From contig SCSV01000286.1 of assembly GCA_004297555.1 (NCBI GenBank), forward strand, positions 1-64,000: 64,000 nucleotides of DNA. The letters are read 5' to 3'. The notes beneath the pieces are model-generated. The model was not told the origin of the DNA. It saw nothing but the letters and a program-made list of their open reading frames with translations, and did not search any database. Below are positions 18,227-27,122 of this stretch, piece by piece; within the stretch, counting starts at the first letter, position 1, and each line of letters opens with the position of its first letter. The stretch comes from Salinibacterium sp. (lineage in GTDB: Bacteria > Actinomycetota > Actinomycetes > Actinomycetales > Microbacteriaceae). A program made the translations under genes and the position numbers.

Positions 18227-21200
18227 CTACTGCAGAATCTCGGGCGGGCCGTGGGGGATGCGCAGCTGGAACGGCTTCTCGTGGTGCACGCACTTCTCGT
18301 TCTTCTCGCAGACCACGTCCCAGATGGTGACGTCGTCCTGCACGCCGTCCTTCGCGTATTCGGCGCGCGCCATCTTCCCGCAGGCTTTGCACGAAACGAA
18401 GCAAGGCTTCCAGCGCGAAGGCGCGTTCGGTGCGAGCGGCTCGCAGACGTGCACCTCGACGGGCAGGTACCAGTCGCTGTGCTGCTTGTCCACCGGCTCT
18501 TCGCAGACGCGCTTGAAGACCGGCACGAAGGTGGAACAGCGCTTCTTCGGCACGCCGAACAGCAGCTCGTCGTGCACCTGCACGTGCTGCTCGATGTTCT
18601 CACCTTCGGCACGCATGGGCTCCAACACACGCGTCACCATTCTGCGATTGGCCCTTCCCACAATCGTGGCGCCTCCGCCCTGGAAGCGCATGTTCTGCAT
18701 GCTCTCGGCCTCGGGCGAGCCCTCTTCGCTCCCACGGGCACCTTCGAAGTAGTAGATGCGCCGGCCTGAAATCACCTCGTCCAGATAGCCCTGCTGGATT
18801 CCCTTCAGGACAATGTCGCGCTGGTCCTTGAAGAACTGGGGGTAGCTCTTCTTGTACCGGTCGAAGCAAATGAGGAACGCGTCCCACTTCATGTCCGGCA
18901 TCTCGTCGAGCATCTTCTCGTAGCAGCTCTTCGCTCCGCCGCCGTAGCCAAGCAAGTAGGCGAACACCTTCGCCGCGCGATAGCAGCCGGGGTTCTTCTT
19001 CTCCAAGTCCTTCTCCAGCGGCAAGTCGAAGATGCGACTCGCATTCACAATGTGGGGTTTGAGACCCTTGCCGGCGTCGAACTCCTTGAACATCTGAATC
19101 ATCGCGGAATCACCAGTCACGAGACCGTTGAGCCGCATCTCGAGCGCGCTCCAGTCACCAGTCACGAGGTAGTGCAGCCACGCCGCGATGAACATGCCGC
19201 GGATTTCTCCGGGCTGGTTGGTGAGGTTCGGGTCGGAGCCGCTATTGTGGGAGAAAAATCCCCCTTCAACCTGAAAGCTGTGGTCGCCTTCTACTTCGAG
19301 GTCAACAGTTTCAGCGCATCTGCCAACGTCGACCGCTTCAACATCACACCGAGTGAATCCTTCACCTGGAGGAAGTGAATTTGCCTGTGCCCCTTGACCG
19401 TGACTAGAGCCAAGTTGTCCAGTGTGTTGTCCTTCTTGTCCCCGTTGATGTGATGTACATCCATGCCCCGCGGCAATCTGGAGACGCCTAGGTGCTTCAT
19501 CATCACAACGTGATGGGCAAAGTGACGATGGCCCTTGAAGAGAATCGTCAAGTATCCATAACCGTCCTCGCAAAGTCCCTTCCAACGAGGTGCCTTTTCG
19601 GCCCGCTTTCCCCAATGTGGACTCTTCGGGCCTGACTTCGAGGCCGAGTAACGTAGAGCTGAAAGGGCCCTGATTTCTTCGGTCGGCATCTCCAATCTGA
19701 GGGCTTCGACCACTGTCGCGTACGTGACCTTCAAGGTCTCGGCGATGCTCTCCTTTGTAGGCAAGTTGTGGCTTCTGAATAGTGCTGCTGCCGCCTCCCG
19801 ATTCGATTTTACCGCCAGCCATCTTTTCGAGATGCTCACGAATAGCTCCTGCGGTTACCCACTCCGTTCCGTCGAAGAACTTGTGGTCGATTGTAGAGGT
19901 TAAAACCTGCCCGTTTTGGAGCTTGATGTCAACGACGTCGCGTCTGCCGTTGAAGAACACTCGAGTAACCGGCCTCCATCGGCTCAGATGAGTCCAAACC
20001 TCATCTCCAGCGAGAACATCTCGAGCGCGTACCCACCCCCGATTTCGCGTTCTCACTAGAGTCCAATCCGCAAGGCAGAGTCTCCCCGTCGGCACGACGT
20101 GGATGTTGAAGGTGCCGTGCACGCGCACGTGGAACGGGTCGTTCACGTGCTCCTCGCAGCTACACCAGAGCTTGCCGTGCTCATCCTTCCCATGAGCAAT
20201 CAAATCCGGGTAGAGGTACGTCGACTTCATCTTGGCGCACTCACGCCACGCGAAAAGGAAGTCAAGGAACGCTAGTGCCGGCCCTTTCTCACCACGGGCG
20301 ACGAGTTCTTTGCGCGCGGTGAGCAGGAAGTCTTTTTTGGTGGAGAGGTCACCAGTAGCAGTCTGCTGGGTGAGGGGGACTCCCAGGTGTCTGAGCAACA
20401 GCCTTAGCTGCGCAAGGCTCGCCGGGTTGAAAATAGCAGCGGCTTCGTCGGCGTCGGCTTCGTCGTACTCGGCTTCATCGTGGTCCTTCTTGAACGAGCC
20501 CTTGTTCCCCTTGCTCAGCTTCTCCTGTAGCACGGACAACAGCTCTTCGAGCTGCTCATGCTTCTTGGCGCTCTTCTCACTCTTGAGCAGCTCCTTCTCC
20601 AGCAGCTCGCGCATCGAAGCCAGCGCCTTTTCCTGCTTGGACCCATATTCTTCTCTGAAAAGCTCGACCGCGCGCCAATCGACTGGAAAGCCAACGCGCT
20701 TCCAGCGCTGGGCCTGCTCCTCGTACCAGCTGTCGTGCTCATAGAGCGCGACGTCTTCCTTGCGGAGCTTAATCTCCTCGCGCAAGTTGGTGCACGCGGT
20801 GTACTGCACCACGACGTCGTCACATGCGTACTCCCACAGTTCATAATCAGACGATGCAGACCACGCGTCTCCCTCCTCCGTCGTCTTGTAGTACGGCACC
20901 TCGGTCTCGGTACTACCGATGAAGTTCAGGTTGTGAGGGAAGAACGACGTGACGATGTGATGGGCGATGATGCTGTCGAAGTTGCCCGGCTTGTTCGCCG
21001 ATGGAATCTCCAGTCGCTTAGCGAGCCGCCGTACCTTCGAGCGCCGCTTCACTTCCGTCGGCACGGCAGTGGTGTCGCGCAGCTCCAGACACTGACGGTC
21101 GTACTGACCGTTCTGCGTCTCGAGCATGCAGACGTCGAACACCTCCTGCATCCCTTCGTACACCCGCTCTTCCTGGTCGGGTGTCCACCAGGGCAACCAG

Positions 21201-21781
21201 TTGGCCTTCTTCTCGACACCGCGCTTGTTCTCGTTTGGCCACTTTCCGGCGCGGCACATGTAGCAGCGGGGCTGCCGGTACTTGCCGCCGTAGCGCCAAC
21301 CGAACCAGTAGGCGACGTTGCCGGCGACAGGCTTGCCGTTCGCTCCGTGCTTGCAGTTGGGATTCACACAGACCGCGTGCTCTCCATCATCCTCGTCCCA
21401 TGCCCACTTCTTCTCGGTCCAGGTGCCGTCACGGTAGAGGAAGGGAACGCAGATGGTGGTCTGGCCATCGTGGAAGGCGATGCAGCGCACCGCGCACTTG
21501 TACGGGTGGCCTCCGTCAGTCTCGATGTCGTAGCTGACCCGACGTCCCTTCTTCGCCATCGCCTTGAGCACCCGGAGAACGGTCTTGAGGCTCGGTCCGA
21601 TGATGTAGCGCGACCTGTCCCAGCGGGGTTTCCATTCTCTCCTGGCGAGCTTGAGCAGGCGCGCCATGTCGACCTTGAGAACGAGCCCCTCGAACTTCCG
21701 CTTGTCCCGGCCGATGTATGCGGGGTGGAACGTGGGGACACTCCACTCCACCAGTTGGAGGTCTGAGGTTGCGGCAGCCAC
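18227..21781 (-). CDS. Family A DNA polymerase, interrupted by an intein
   Basis: Exo I VSYDIET; motif A GDWSALEMR; motif B RAAKVFAYLLGYGGG; motif C VHDELLFG. Splicing would restore TGRL|SGSDPNLTNQP. Confidence 0.92.
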   Translation of the reverse strand: MAAATSDLQLVEWSVPTFHPAYIGRDKRKFEGLVLKVDMARLLKLARREWKPRWDRSRYIIGPSLKTVLRVLKAMAKKGRRVSYDIETDGGHPYKCAVRCIAFHDGQTTICVPFLYRDGTWTEKKWAWDEDDGEHAVCVNPNCKHGANGKPVAGNVAYWFGWRYGGKYRQPRCYMCRAGKWPNENKRGVEKKANWLPWWTPDQEERVYEGMQEVFDVCMLETQNGQYDRQCLELRDTTAVPTEVKRRSKVRRLAKRLEIPSANKPGNFDSIIAHHIVTSFFPHNLNFIGSTETEVPYYKTTEEGDAWSASSDYELWEYACDDVVVQYTACTNLREEIKLRKEDVALYEHDSWYEEQAQRWKRVGFPVDWRAVELFREEYGSKQEKALASMRELLEKELLKSEKSAKKHEQLEELLSVLQEKLSKGNKGSFKKDHDEAEYDEADADEAAAIFNPASLAQLRLLLRHLGVPLTQQTATGDLSTKKDFLLTARKELVARGEKGPALAFLDFLFAWRECAKMKSTYLYPDLIAHGKDEHGKLWCSCEEHVNDPFHVRVHGTFNIHVVPTGRLCLADWTLVRTRNRGWVRARDVLAGDEVWTHLSRWRPVTRVFFNGRRDVVDIKLQNGQVLTSTIDHKFFDGTEWVTAGAIREHLEKMAGGKIESGGGSSTIQKPQLAYKGEHRRDLEGHVRDSGRSPQIGDADRRNQGPFSSTLLGLEVRPEESTLGKAGRKGTSLEGTLRGRLWILDDSLQGPSSLCPSRCDDEAPRRLQIAAGHGCTSHQRGQEGQHTGQLGSSHGQGAQANSLPPGEGFTRCDVEAVDVGRCAETVDLEVEGDHSFQVEGGFFSHNSGSDPNLTNQPGEIRGMFIAAWLHYLVTGDWSALEMRLNGLVTGDSAMIQMFKEFDAGKGLKPHIVNASRIFDLPLEKDLEKKNPGCYRAAKVFAYLLGYGGGAKSCYEKMLDEMPDMKWDAFLICFDRYKKSYPQFFKDQRDIVLKGIQQGYLDEVISGRRIYYFEGARGSEEGSPEAESMQNMRFQGGGATIVGRANRRMVTRVLEPMRAEGENIEQHVQVHDELLFGVPKKRCSTFVPVFKRVCEEPVDKQHSDWYLPVEVHVCEPLAPNAPSRWKPCFVSCKACGKMARAEYAKDGVQDDVTIWDVVCEKNEKCVHHEKPFQLRIPHGPPEILQ
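19244..20077 (-). mobile_element. Intein in DNA polymerase (278 aa), HNH endonuclease encoded out of frame inside it
   Basis: Starts CLADWTLVRTRNRGWVRARDVLAGDEV; block B-like GQVLTSTIDHKFF; ends VDLEVEGDHSFQVEGGFFSHN|S; no endonuclease motif in the intein frame. Confidence 0.88.
19291..19839 (-). CDS. HNH homing endonuclease nested in an alternative frame within the polymerase intein
   Basis: GMDVHHINGDKKDNTLDNLALVTVKGHRQIHF is HNH; GTG start with AGGAG 6 nt upstream (AGGAGctattcGTG); frame differs from the polymerase by 1 nt. Confidence 0.85.
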   Translation of the reverse strand: MSISKRWLAVKSNREAAAALFRSHNLPTKESIAETLKVTYATVVEALRLEMPTEEIRALSALRYSASKSGPKSPHWGKRAEKAPRWKGLCEDGYGYLTILFKGHRHFAHHVVMMKHLGVSRLPRGMDVHHINGDKKDNTLDNLALVTVKGHRQIHFLQVKDSLGVMLKRSTLADALKLLTSK

Positions 21782-21793
21782 GGTGTGCCCCAG

Positions 21794-22042
21794 CTACTCG
21801 GTCATCTTGGTGAGGATGAAGACGGTCACCTCGGGAAGCTGCATCGCCTCTGCGGCCACCGTTTCGGCGCGCTTGTTGAGCGCCTCGAACTCCTGCTCGG
21901 TCTGCAGACCTTTCAGCTTCACCTCGAACTTCGCCATGAGCGTCACGACCTCTGATGGCGTCTCCGGCTTCAGGGTGGAGCGCAGGTGCTTCACCATCTC
22001 GTCGCGGAGAGTCTTCCAGTCCACTTCAGTCGGCTCAGGCAT
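21794..22042 (-). CDS. Hypothetical protein
   Basis: ORF in leftward operon. Confidence 0.45.
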   Translation of the reverse strand: MPEPTEVDWKTLRDEMVKHLRSTLKPETPSEVVTLMAKFEVKLKGLQTEQEFEALNKRAETVAAEAMQLPEVTVFILTKMTE

Positions 22043-22314
22043 CAGGGTATCCCTTCACAGGCGAGACAGAGGTCGTTCTCGCGATTGACGTACTTCTTCA
22101 CGTGACACTTCTTGCACGGCTTGAACAGGTCGTAGAGCCGTGCCTTGCTCTTGAATTCAGGAGGCAATGGAGGAAGGGGCGCATCAGCCGGAATCGGGCA
22201 CTGGTAGTTCGTGTGTGAACCTAACTTCCACGCGTGGTGGAAGTCGAAGTGCGAGCCGCATCGGCGGCAGCGGTCATGCGCATCGAATTGGGGCACGTGT
22301 TTCGTCGCTGTCAT
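22042..22314 (-). CDS. Zinc-ribbon protein
   Basis: CRRCGSHFDFHHAW...C..KPCKKCHVKKYVNRENDLCLAC. Confidence 0.5.
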   Translation of the reverse strand: MTATKHVPQFDAHDRCRRCGSHFDFHHAWKLGSHTNYQCPIPADAPLPPLPPEFKSKARLYDLFKPCKKCHVKKYVNRENDLCLACEGIP

Positions 22315-22544
22315 CTCAGCACCAGTTCTTCGTGCAGCTCATGAACGGAGCTTTCAAACAGCAGAGCGTACTCCTCGGTGGTGAGTGTGCCGTCACCCGC
22401 GTTCGGGACCTTGGTGGCCTTGTCGATGATGACCTTGGGCACACCGTCGCGCAAAAGCTGAATGACCGCCTGCGCGAAGCGAACGAGACGGCAGTTTTTG
22501 CACCGGCAGTTCGGGTGTTCCACGTGTTCGATGCGCTCAGTCAC
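22311..22544 (-). CDS. Hypothetical small protein
   Basis: GTG start overlaps the upstream stop (GTGA); CRCKNCR motif. Confidence 0.4.
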   Translation of the reverse strand: MTERIEHVEHPNCRCKNCRLVRFAQAVIQLLRDGVPKVIIDKATKVPNAGDGTLTTEEYALLFESSVHELHEELVLR

Positions 22545-22822
22545 GTCTTCACCTCGCTTCCGCTGCCTGCTTTCCAGGCAATTTCTTTCAGCACGCACGC
22601 CGCGTGCGCCGCCAGCTCATCGACAGTCCATCGGTACTTGATGGAGTCCTCTGGTGTCGCCAGCTCGTTGTCGAGCAACTCCACCACGCGTCGCATCCGG
22701 GCTCGAAGCGCTTCGACAGTCGCCTTCCTCAACGTCTCGTCCAGAGTGCCCTGCTCCAGCTGACGCTCCATCTCCAGCGCGAAGCTGAGCACTGGGGCCG
22801 GGAGTCCGACGTTGAGCCTCAT
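22541..22822 (-). CDS. Hypothetical protein
   Basis: MRLNVGLPAPVLSFALEMERQ..; 4-nt overlap with helicase end. Confidence 0.4.
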   Translation of the reverse strand: MRLNVGLPAPVLSFALEMERQLEQGTLDETLRKATVEALRARMRRVVELLDNELATPEDSIKYRWTVDELAAHAACVLKEIAWKAGSGSEVKT

Positions 22823-25800
22823 ACTGCTTCCTCTTGCCCGGACGATTGGCCCACGAGGCTGACCGCTTCCTTCACCCACGGGGGCACCATGGAGACCTTT
22901 CGGTTCATCTCCTCCATGAACTCCTTGTCGAAGATGTACGTGACGCTTTCGTCGGACTCCGAGTTACCAGCGATGAACGTCTTACAGTTCCGGCGAACGA
23001 TTACAGAGCCTAGTTCTGTCGTCGGGCACCAAACCTTTGTGACCGGCCCAGGAGAGATGTTCGCCGCACGCGTGACATCGCTCGTTGCAGGGTTTACGAA
23101 ATTCACGCAGAGCTGTTCTTTGCGCAAGTCATTTGCACTCCGATGGACGGTGATGCTGCTGCGGAATCCGCAGAGCACGAGCAGTTCCTGTAGTTGGTCC
23201 GCAAGAATTCGGTCTGAAGTCCAGTACGAACCATTCGTGTGGAGAGGAGAGCGCCGGCTGGGGCCCCGCGAAGACCCGTCAGATTCCATCATTCCTTCGA
23301 GTAGAGAAAGAAGCCTGGATGGGTCTGCGTTCTCCAGAGCCCACCGAGGGATTCGCTTCTCCGGGTTCTTCCAACCGTCCACCGTGGCCTTTTCTCCGTG
23401 GGCGTAGCTCTGATGTTGCTTGTGCCTGAAGGACCTCTTCTTCGAGTACCTACGACGCTGACCGAACGCGAATACGTCTCGAATGTGAGAGGCGTCCTTG
23501 CCAGAGAACACCCACATAGCGACTGGGCCATTTCTCTCGTACCCGAAGCATGAACCTGCCTCCTTCCCTTCGTAGTACCCAAAGTTCAATTTCAGGTGAG
23601 CTAGAATCTCAACGAGCTTCTTTCTCTGACTCGCTTGTGAGTCAGCCAGCGACTGGTAGATGGTAACGGTGTTTTTGGTCCTGCTTAAATGGCCGTCACC
23701 AATGATGAAGCCCATCAACCAAAACCATGCATCGTCGAGCTTCGTCTGAGGTCTGTCGATTGCCCACCCCCCGCACGGGAGATTGAAGCGCGCCGGGAGG
23801 TCCCGCGCAGGGATGACCGTTAGCCCTTTAGTCTTACGTATGTAGAGCCACTTTTGTACATACGTTTTTCCGTTTCTATTCGTTGTGCCGGTCATCACCT
23901 TGAATGTCTTCACCTGCGCCAGCATTCTATGGTCAGGCGTCACAACGGCATCGACGGCATTCGTTTTGATGTTGACCGTCTGCTCTGGTAGCTCTGGGCG
24001 ATTGACGTCCAATACCTTGTTCTCCACTACCGGCAATCGACCACACCGGAACGGCCGTGCATTCTTCTCGAAAGCGGATTTCGGGACTCCATAGACGGTG
24101 TCTCCCGGCTGAAGTTCCGTTCCGCTCTTCCATCCCATAGTGGTAAGAATCTCGGTGTCGTAGTCGAAGCAGCGATTGCTACGCCCGAGCCCTTGAATGA
24201 GCTTGGTGAAGGTGAGCCAGCGGTACCATGCCGGGTCGACTTTCGCGCGCGCCTTGATTTGGCCGTGCCACATCGGCCTGGGAGCCGCGGGGATTATCTG
24301 GAACCGAGAGAGGTCACCGTGCAGGTCGGCACCCTCCCAATAGCCAGACGCGGCCAGAACTGTCGGTCCTCGACTCAGCACGTGCTCCCGGTACTTGGCT
24401 TCGCGGTCTCGTCCGTAAGCGAAGATGAGGCGCATGCGGTTGCTCTTCGACACGTTGTCGGAGATGAACTTGAGCATCTCGTTCGAGGGACAGAGCAGCA
24501 GTCCCTTCTCTCGCTGGTGATGATTCATCAACCCATCGACGAGTTGTGCGGCGCGCGCCCAGCCAAATTCTCGGTTGCTCTTCCGCATGTCGAGCGGCAC
24601 CACCTTGATGGGCCGGTTGGCGACCGGGAAGACGCTGCCCATCTGCACGAAGTCGCCTTTGGCCAAATCCAAGCCGATGTTGGTGCAGAGCTGACCGGCA
24701 TCGAGCACGGTGGCGCTCATGAAGAGGCACTTCTTACCGTGTCCCCAGAGCCAGTGGCCGTACTCGTGAACACGCAGTGGCTTGACGGCGAACCAGTCGG
24801 GTCGAAGCGTCCCGTCGTTTTCGCGGCCGCGCTCGATGACGTAGTCGATGGACGCGTTCGCCGCTTTCGCCTTCTCCACCTTGGCCAACACGAATCCGAT
24901 GCGGCGAATCAGAGAGCGCATCTCCTCCTTCTCTTGTGCATCGGTGAGTACCTTCTCGCGCGTTCGCAGATTCGGCAGTGCGTTCTTCATCCACGTGAGG
25001 TACGGCTCGAGGCTGTCTTCGGTCGCCGGAAGCGGGTCAGTCTTCACTCCGAGCTTGCGCAGGTTGACGCTCACCCCCGTCTGGTCGAGCAGGAACGACT
25101 CGATGACGTGTGCCTCGTCGAGGACCATGAAGGGGCGCTTCACAGCCGAGGCGCTCTTCTTGGTTCGCTCCTCAACCGCATTGAGCAGCTGTTCTCCCTC
25201 CAGCTCTTCGGTCTCGCTGTCGTTCTCGCTGGTGTCGTACATCGCGGCTTGCCCGATGTTTGAGAGGAACGAGTGGTAGTTCGACATCATGAAGGTACTG
25301 TTGAACGCGGTCTGCTTGCCGAACAGGTACGGACACGCCGCGGAGTCGTGCGGCATCGGTGGGTCCTTGGCCAACGGGTCAGGTGGGCCGTAGCAAGCAT
25401 CCTCTCCGCCGAACAACTCCTTGCCGATGAGGCAGGATTCCCCAGCGCGCTTGCACTCGTACTTTCCTCGTCCCTTCAGGACGCGCATGTTCATCGGAGC
25501 GGCGAACTCCGTCATGTACTGCTCCTGCAGTTGGGCGGTGAGGGTGGTGAAGTACGAGCGCGGACCGTAGGCGTTTGCCAACGCCACGCCAATGAGCGAT
25601 TTGCCGCACCCCGGAGGCGCCTCCAAGACGACGTAGTCGACGCCGTTCTCGTATGCCTCGATGCAGCGGCGAATCGCCTCGACCTGGATGTCTCGCGGCT
25701 TCTTCTTGACAAGCGCGAACACCTTGAGCGCCTTGTCGAGGAGCTTGGCGACTGCCGATGAGGGCGCTGGCGACGACGGCAGGTTCACTTCCACGAAGGT

Positions 25801-26001
25801 CTCGTTGGCAAATGCCGCCGGGACGCCGAACTTAATTCCTTCTCCGGCTGCTGCCTTCGCCGCACGTTTCGCCTCCCGCTCGTCGAACTTCTTCTTCGCA
25901 CGTGCTTTCGACTTGGTCGTCTTCTTCGCGCGTTTCGAAGGGGTCACGTCCCGGTCGTCAACGCAGTCCGGGCAACCGGGGCATCCGTTCCAGCAACTCA
26001 T
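22819..26001 (-). CDS. DinG/XPD-type SF2 helicase with Fe-S-like Cys cluster, interrupted by an intein
   Basis: Walker A APPGCGKS; DEAH; Cys set KYECKRAGESC...ACY...SAACPY; motif VI QGLGRSNR|SESDE interrupted by the intein. Confidence 0.85.
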   Translation of the reverse strand: MSCWNGCPGCPDCVDDRDVTPSKRAKKTTKSKARAKKKFDEREAKRAAKAAAGEGIKFGVPAAFANETFVEVNLPSSPAPSSAVAKLLDKALKVFALVKKKPRDIQVEAIRRCIEAYENGVDYVVLEAPPGCGKSLIGVALANAYGPRSYFTTLTAQLQEQYMTEFAAPMNMRVLKGRGKYECKRAGESCLIGKELFGGEDACYGPPDPLAKDPPMPHDSAACPYLFGKQTAFNSTFMMSNYHSFLSNIGQAAMYDTSENDSETEELEGEQLLNAVEERTKKSASAVKRPFMVLDEAHVIESFLLDQTGVSVNLRKLGVKTDPLPATEDSLEPYLTWMKNALPNLRTREKVLTDAQEKEEMRSLIRRIGFVLAKVEKAKAANASIDYVIERGRENDGTLRPDWFAVKPLRVHEYGHWLWGHGKKCLFMSATVLDAGQLCTNIGLDLAKGDFVQMGSVFPVANRPIKVVPLDMRKSNREFGWARAAQLVDGLMNHHQREKGLLLCPSNEMLKFISDNVSKSNRMRLIFAYGRDREAKYREHVLSRGPTVLAASGYWEGADLHGDLSRFQIIPAAPRPMWHGQIKARAKVDPAWYRWLTFTKLIQGLGRSNRCFDYDTEILTTMGWKSGTELQPGDTVYGVPKSAFEKNARPFRCGRLPVVENKVLDVNRPELPEQTVNIKTNAVDAVVTPDHRMLAQVKTFKVMTGTTNRNGKTYVQKWLYIRKTKGLTVIPARDLPARFNLPCGGWAIDRPQTKLDDAWFWLMGFIIGDGHLSRTKNTVTIYQSLADSQASQRKKLVEILAHLKLNFGYYEGKEAGSCFGYERNGPVAMWVFSGKDASHIRDVFAFGQRRRYSKKRSFRHKQHQSYAHGEKATVDGWKNPEKRIPRWALENADPSRLLSLLEGMMESDGSSRGPSRRSPLHTNGSYWTSDRILADQLQELLVLCGFRSSITVHRSANDLRKEQLCVNFVNPATSDVTRAANISPGPVTKVWCPTTELGSVIVRRNCKTFIAGNSESDESVTYIFDKEFMEEMNRKVSMVPPWVKEAVSLVGQSSGQEEAV
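22963..24171 (-). mobile_element. Intein with LAGLIDADG endonuclease in the helicase (403 aa)
   Basis: C1 in CFDYDTEILTTMGWKSGTELQPGDTV; AVVTPDHRMLA; LMGFIIGDGHLS and LLEGMMESDGSS; ends KTFIAGN|S. Confidence 0.9.
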
Positions 26002-26231
26002 TGGGCGGCCTGCTTCCGCTTCGCGTACCGAATCTGTGCCCTGGTCATGCACTTGCGACAGCGCAGGTAACCGGTAGCGTTGAACACGCCGTACTTTTTG
26101 CTCGGATGACCATGACTGCAGGAGGCACGCGAAAGCACCGCGTGGCCGCTCATGACGCGCACGTAACCGGGCATCCCGGGAACTTGAGAGGCCTTCTTTG
26201 CGCGCTGGTACTTCTGCTTGGACGTGGTCAT
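25998..26231 (-). CDS. Small zinc-finger protein resembling an HNH C-terminal tail
   Basis: CSHGHPSKKYGVFNATGYLRCRKCMTRAQIRYAKRK; compare CANGHPLTDETTYVSPRGKRSCREC in the HNH at 41025..41492. Confidence 0.5.
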   Translation of the reverse strand: MTTSKQKYQRAKKASQVPGMPGYVRVMSGHAVLSRASCSHGHPSKKYGVFNATGYLRCRKCMTRAQIRYAKRKQAAQ

Positions 26232-26458
26232 TTTCTCCCCAATCGTTTCCGCAAATCATCCAACGCATCTGCCCAGGTCATCCCGGCGGTGATGGCCACG
26301 AAGTTTTTGCCGCGTCCGGTTCCCACCAGGAACCGGTACGGGGTGAAGTCGGCCGACGAAGGTACGACCGGCAACTCCTTCACTTCGCCGTTCGACGAAC
26401 GCAGGAGCTTGCGGACTTCCCTTCTTGCTTGCTCATAAGTCACGTGACACTCCTCCAC
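26228..26458 (-). CDS. Hypothetical protein
   Basis: ORF between neighbours. Confidence 0.4.
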   Translation of the reverse strand: MEECHVTYEQARREVRKLLRSSNGEVKELPVVPSSADFTPYRFLVGTGRGKNFVAITAGMTWADALDDLRKRLGRK

Positions 26459-26910
26459 TTTTGATGGGAGATGATGTTTCTGACCTGTCGAGTGCTAATT
26501 CCGAAGCTGCGCGACAACGCAATTTGCGTACAACCGCCAGCAGCACGGCAACGAATGGACCGAACCTGCTCGGCGCTCAACCGAGATTGGCCGTTACGCT
26601 CGCCTATGCTGCTGCGCCTTTTACTGACCATGTCGCGCATGTTGTCGGCGTGGGTCCCCAAGAATAGGCAGCCGCCGTTTCCTCCCGGCTCCGCATGGAC
26701 ACACCATCCATGGTCGCATCGATGGAGCACGTTAAGGCCTCTGGGGATGGGCCCATTCACCAGTTCCCAAGCAACTCGATGCGCCGCAAGGTTGTTTCCT
26801 TCTTCGTCGTAAACCTGTCCGTACCCTCCCTTATTGAGCGAGCGCATCCAACGCCAACAGCCGTTGGGCAGTTTCTCCACGTACCTCCAGAAGTCCTGCG
26901 CGATGTTCAT
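26440..26910 (-). CDS. Free-standing HNH endonuclease with C-terminal HTH
   Basis: GCWRW..AHRVAWELVNGPIPRGLNVLHRCDHGWCVHAEP..LGTHADNMRDMVSKRR; HTH-like QIALSRSFGISTRQVRNI. Confidence 0.85.
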   Translation of the reverse strand: MNIAQDFWRYVEKLPNGCWRWMRSLNKGGYGQVYDEEGNNLAAHRVAWELVNGPIPRGLNVLHRCDHGWCVHAEPGGNGGCLFLGTHADNMRDMVSKRRSSIGERNGQSRLSAEQVRSIRCRAAGGCTQIALSRSFGISTRQVRNIISHQKWRSVT

Positions 26911-27122
26911 ACGAGCTTCGCCTGCGTTGCCCACCAAAGGCTCACAATGAGGGTTCCTTCGTGTCCCGATTCGAACACCTCCGAGTCTTCGTGGATTTGA
27001 CTGACGGGTACCCAGGTGTCGGAACCTTCTTTCAGTCCGCTGCAGAGCAGAGCCTTGCCGCTGTCGCTGAACTTCAGTGCCTTCACGCCTTCGAACTCGG
27101 CCTTGTTGTCGGTGTTCGTCAT
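26907..27122 (-). CDS. Hypothetical protein
   Basis: MTNTDNKAEFEGVKALKFSDSG...; 4-nt overlaps on both sides. Confidence 0.5.
   Translation of the reverse strand: MTNTDNKAEFEGVKALKFSDSGKALLCSGLKEGSDTWVPVSQIHEDSEVFESGHEGTLIVSLWWATQAKLV

Noticed and set aside
20558-21766. 402-aa plus-strand ORF
   Set aside because: Antisense to the DNA polymerase exonuclease region.
24193-25263. 356-aa plus-strand ORF
   Set aside because: Antisense to helicase motifs with clear Walker A/DEAH on the other strand.
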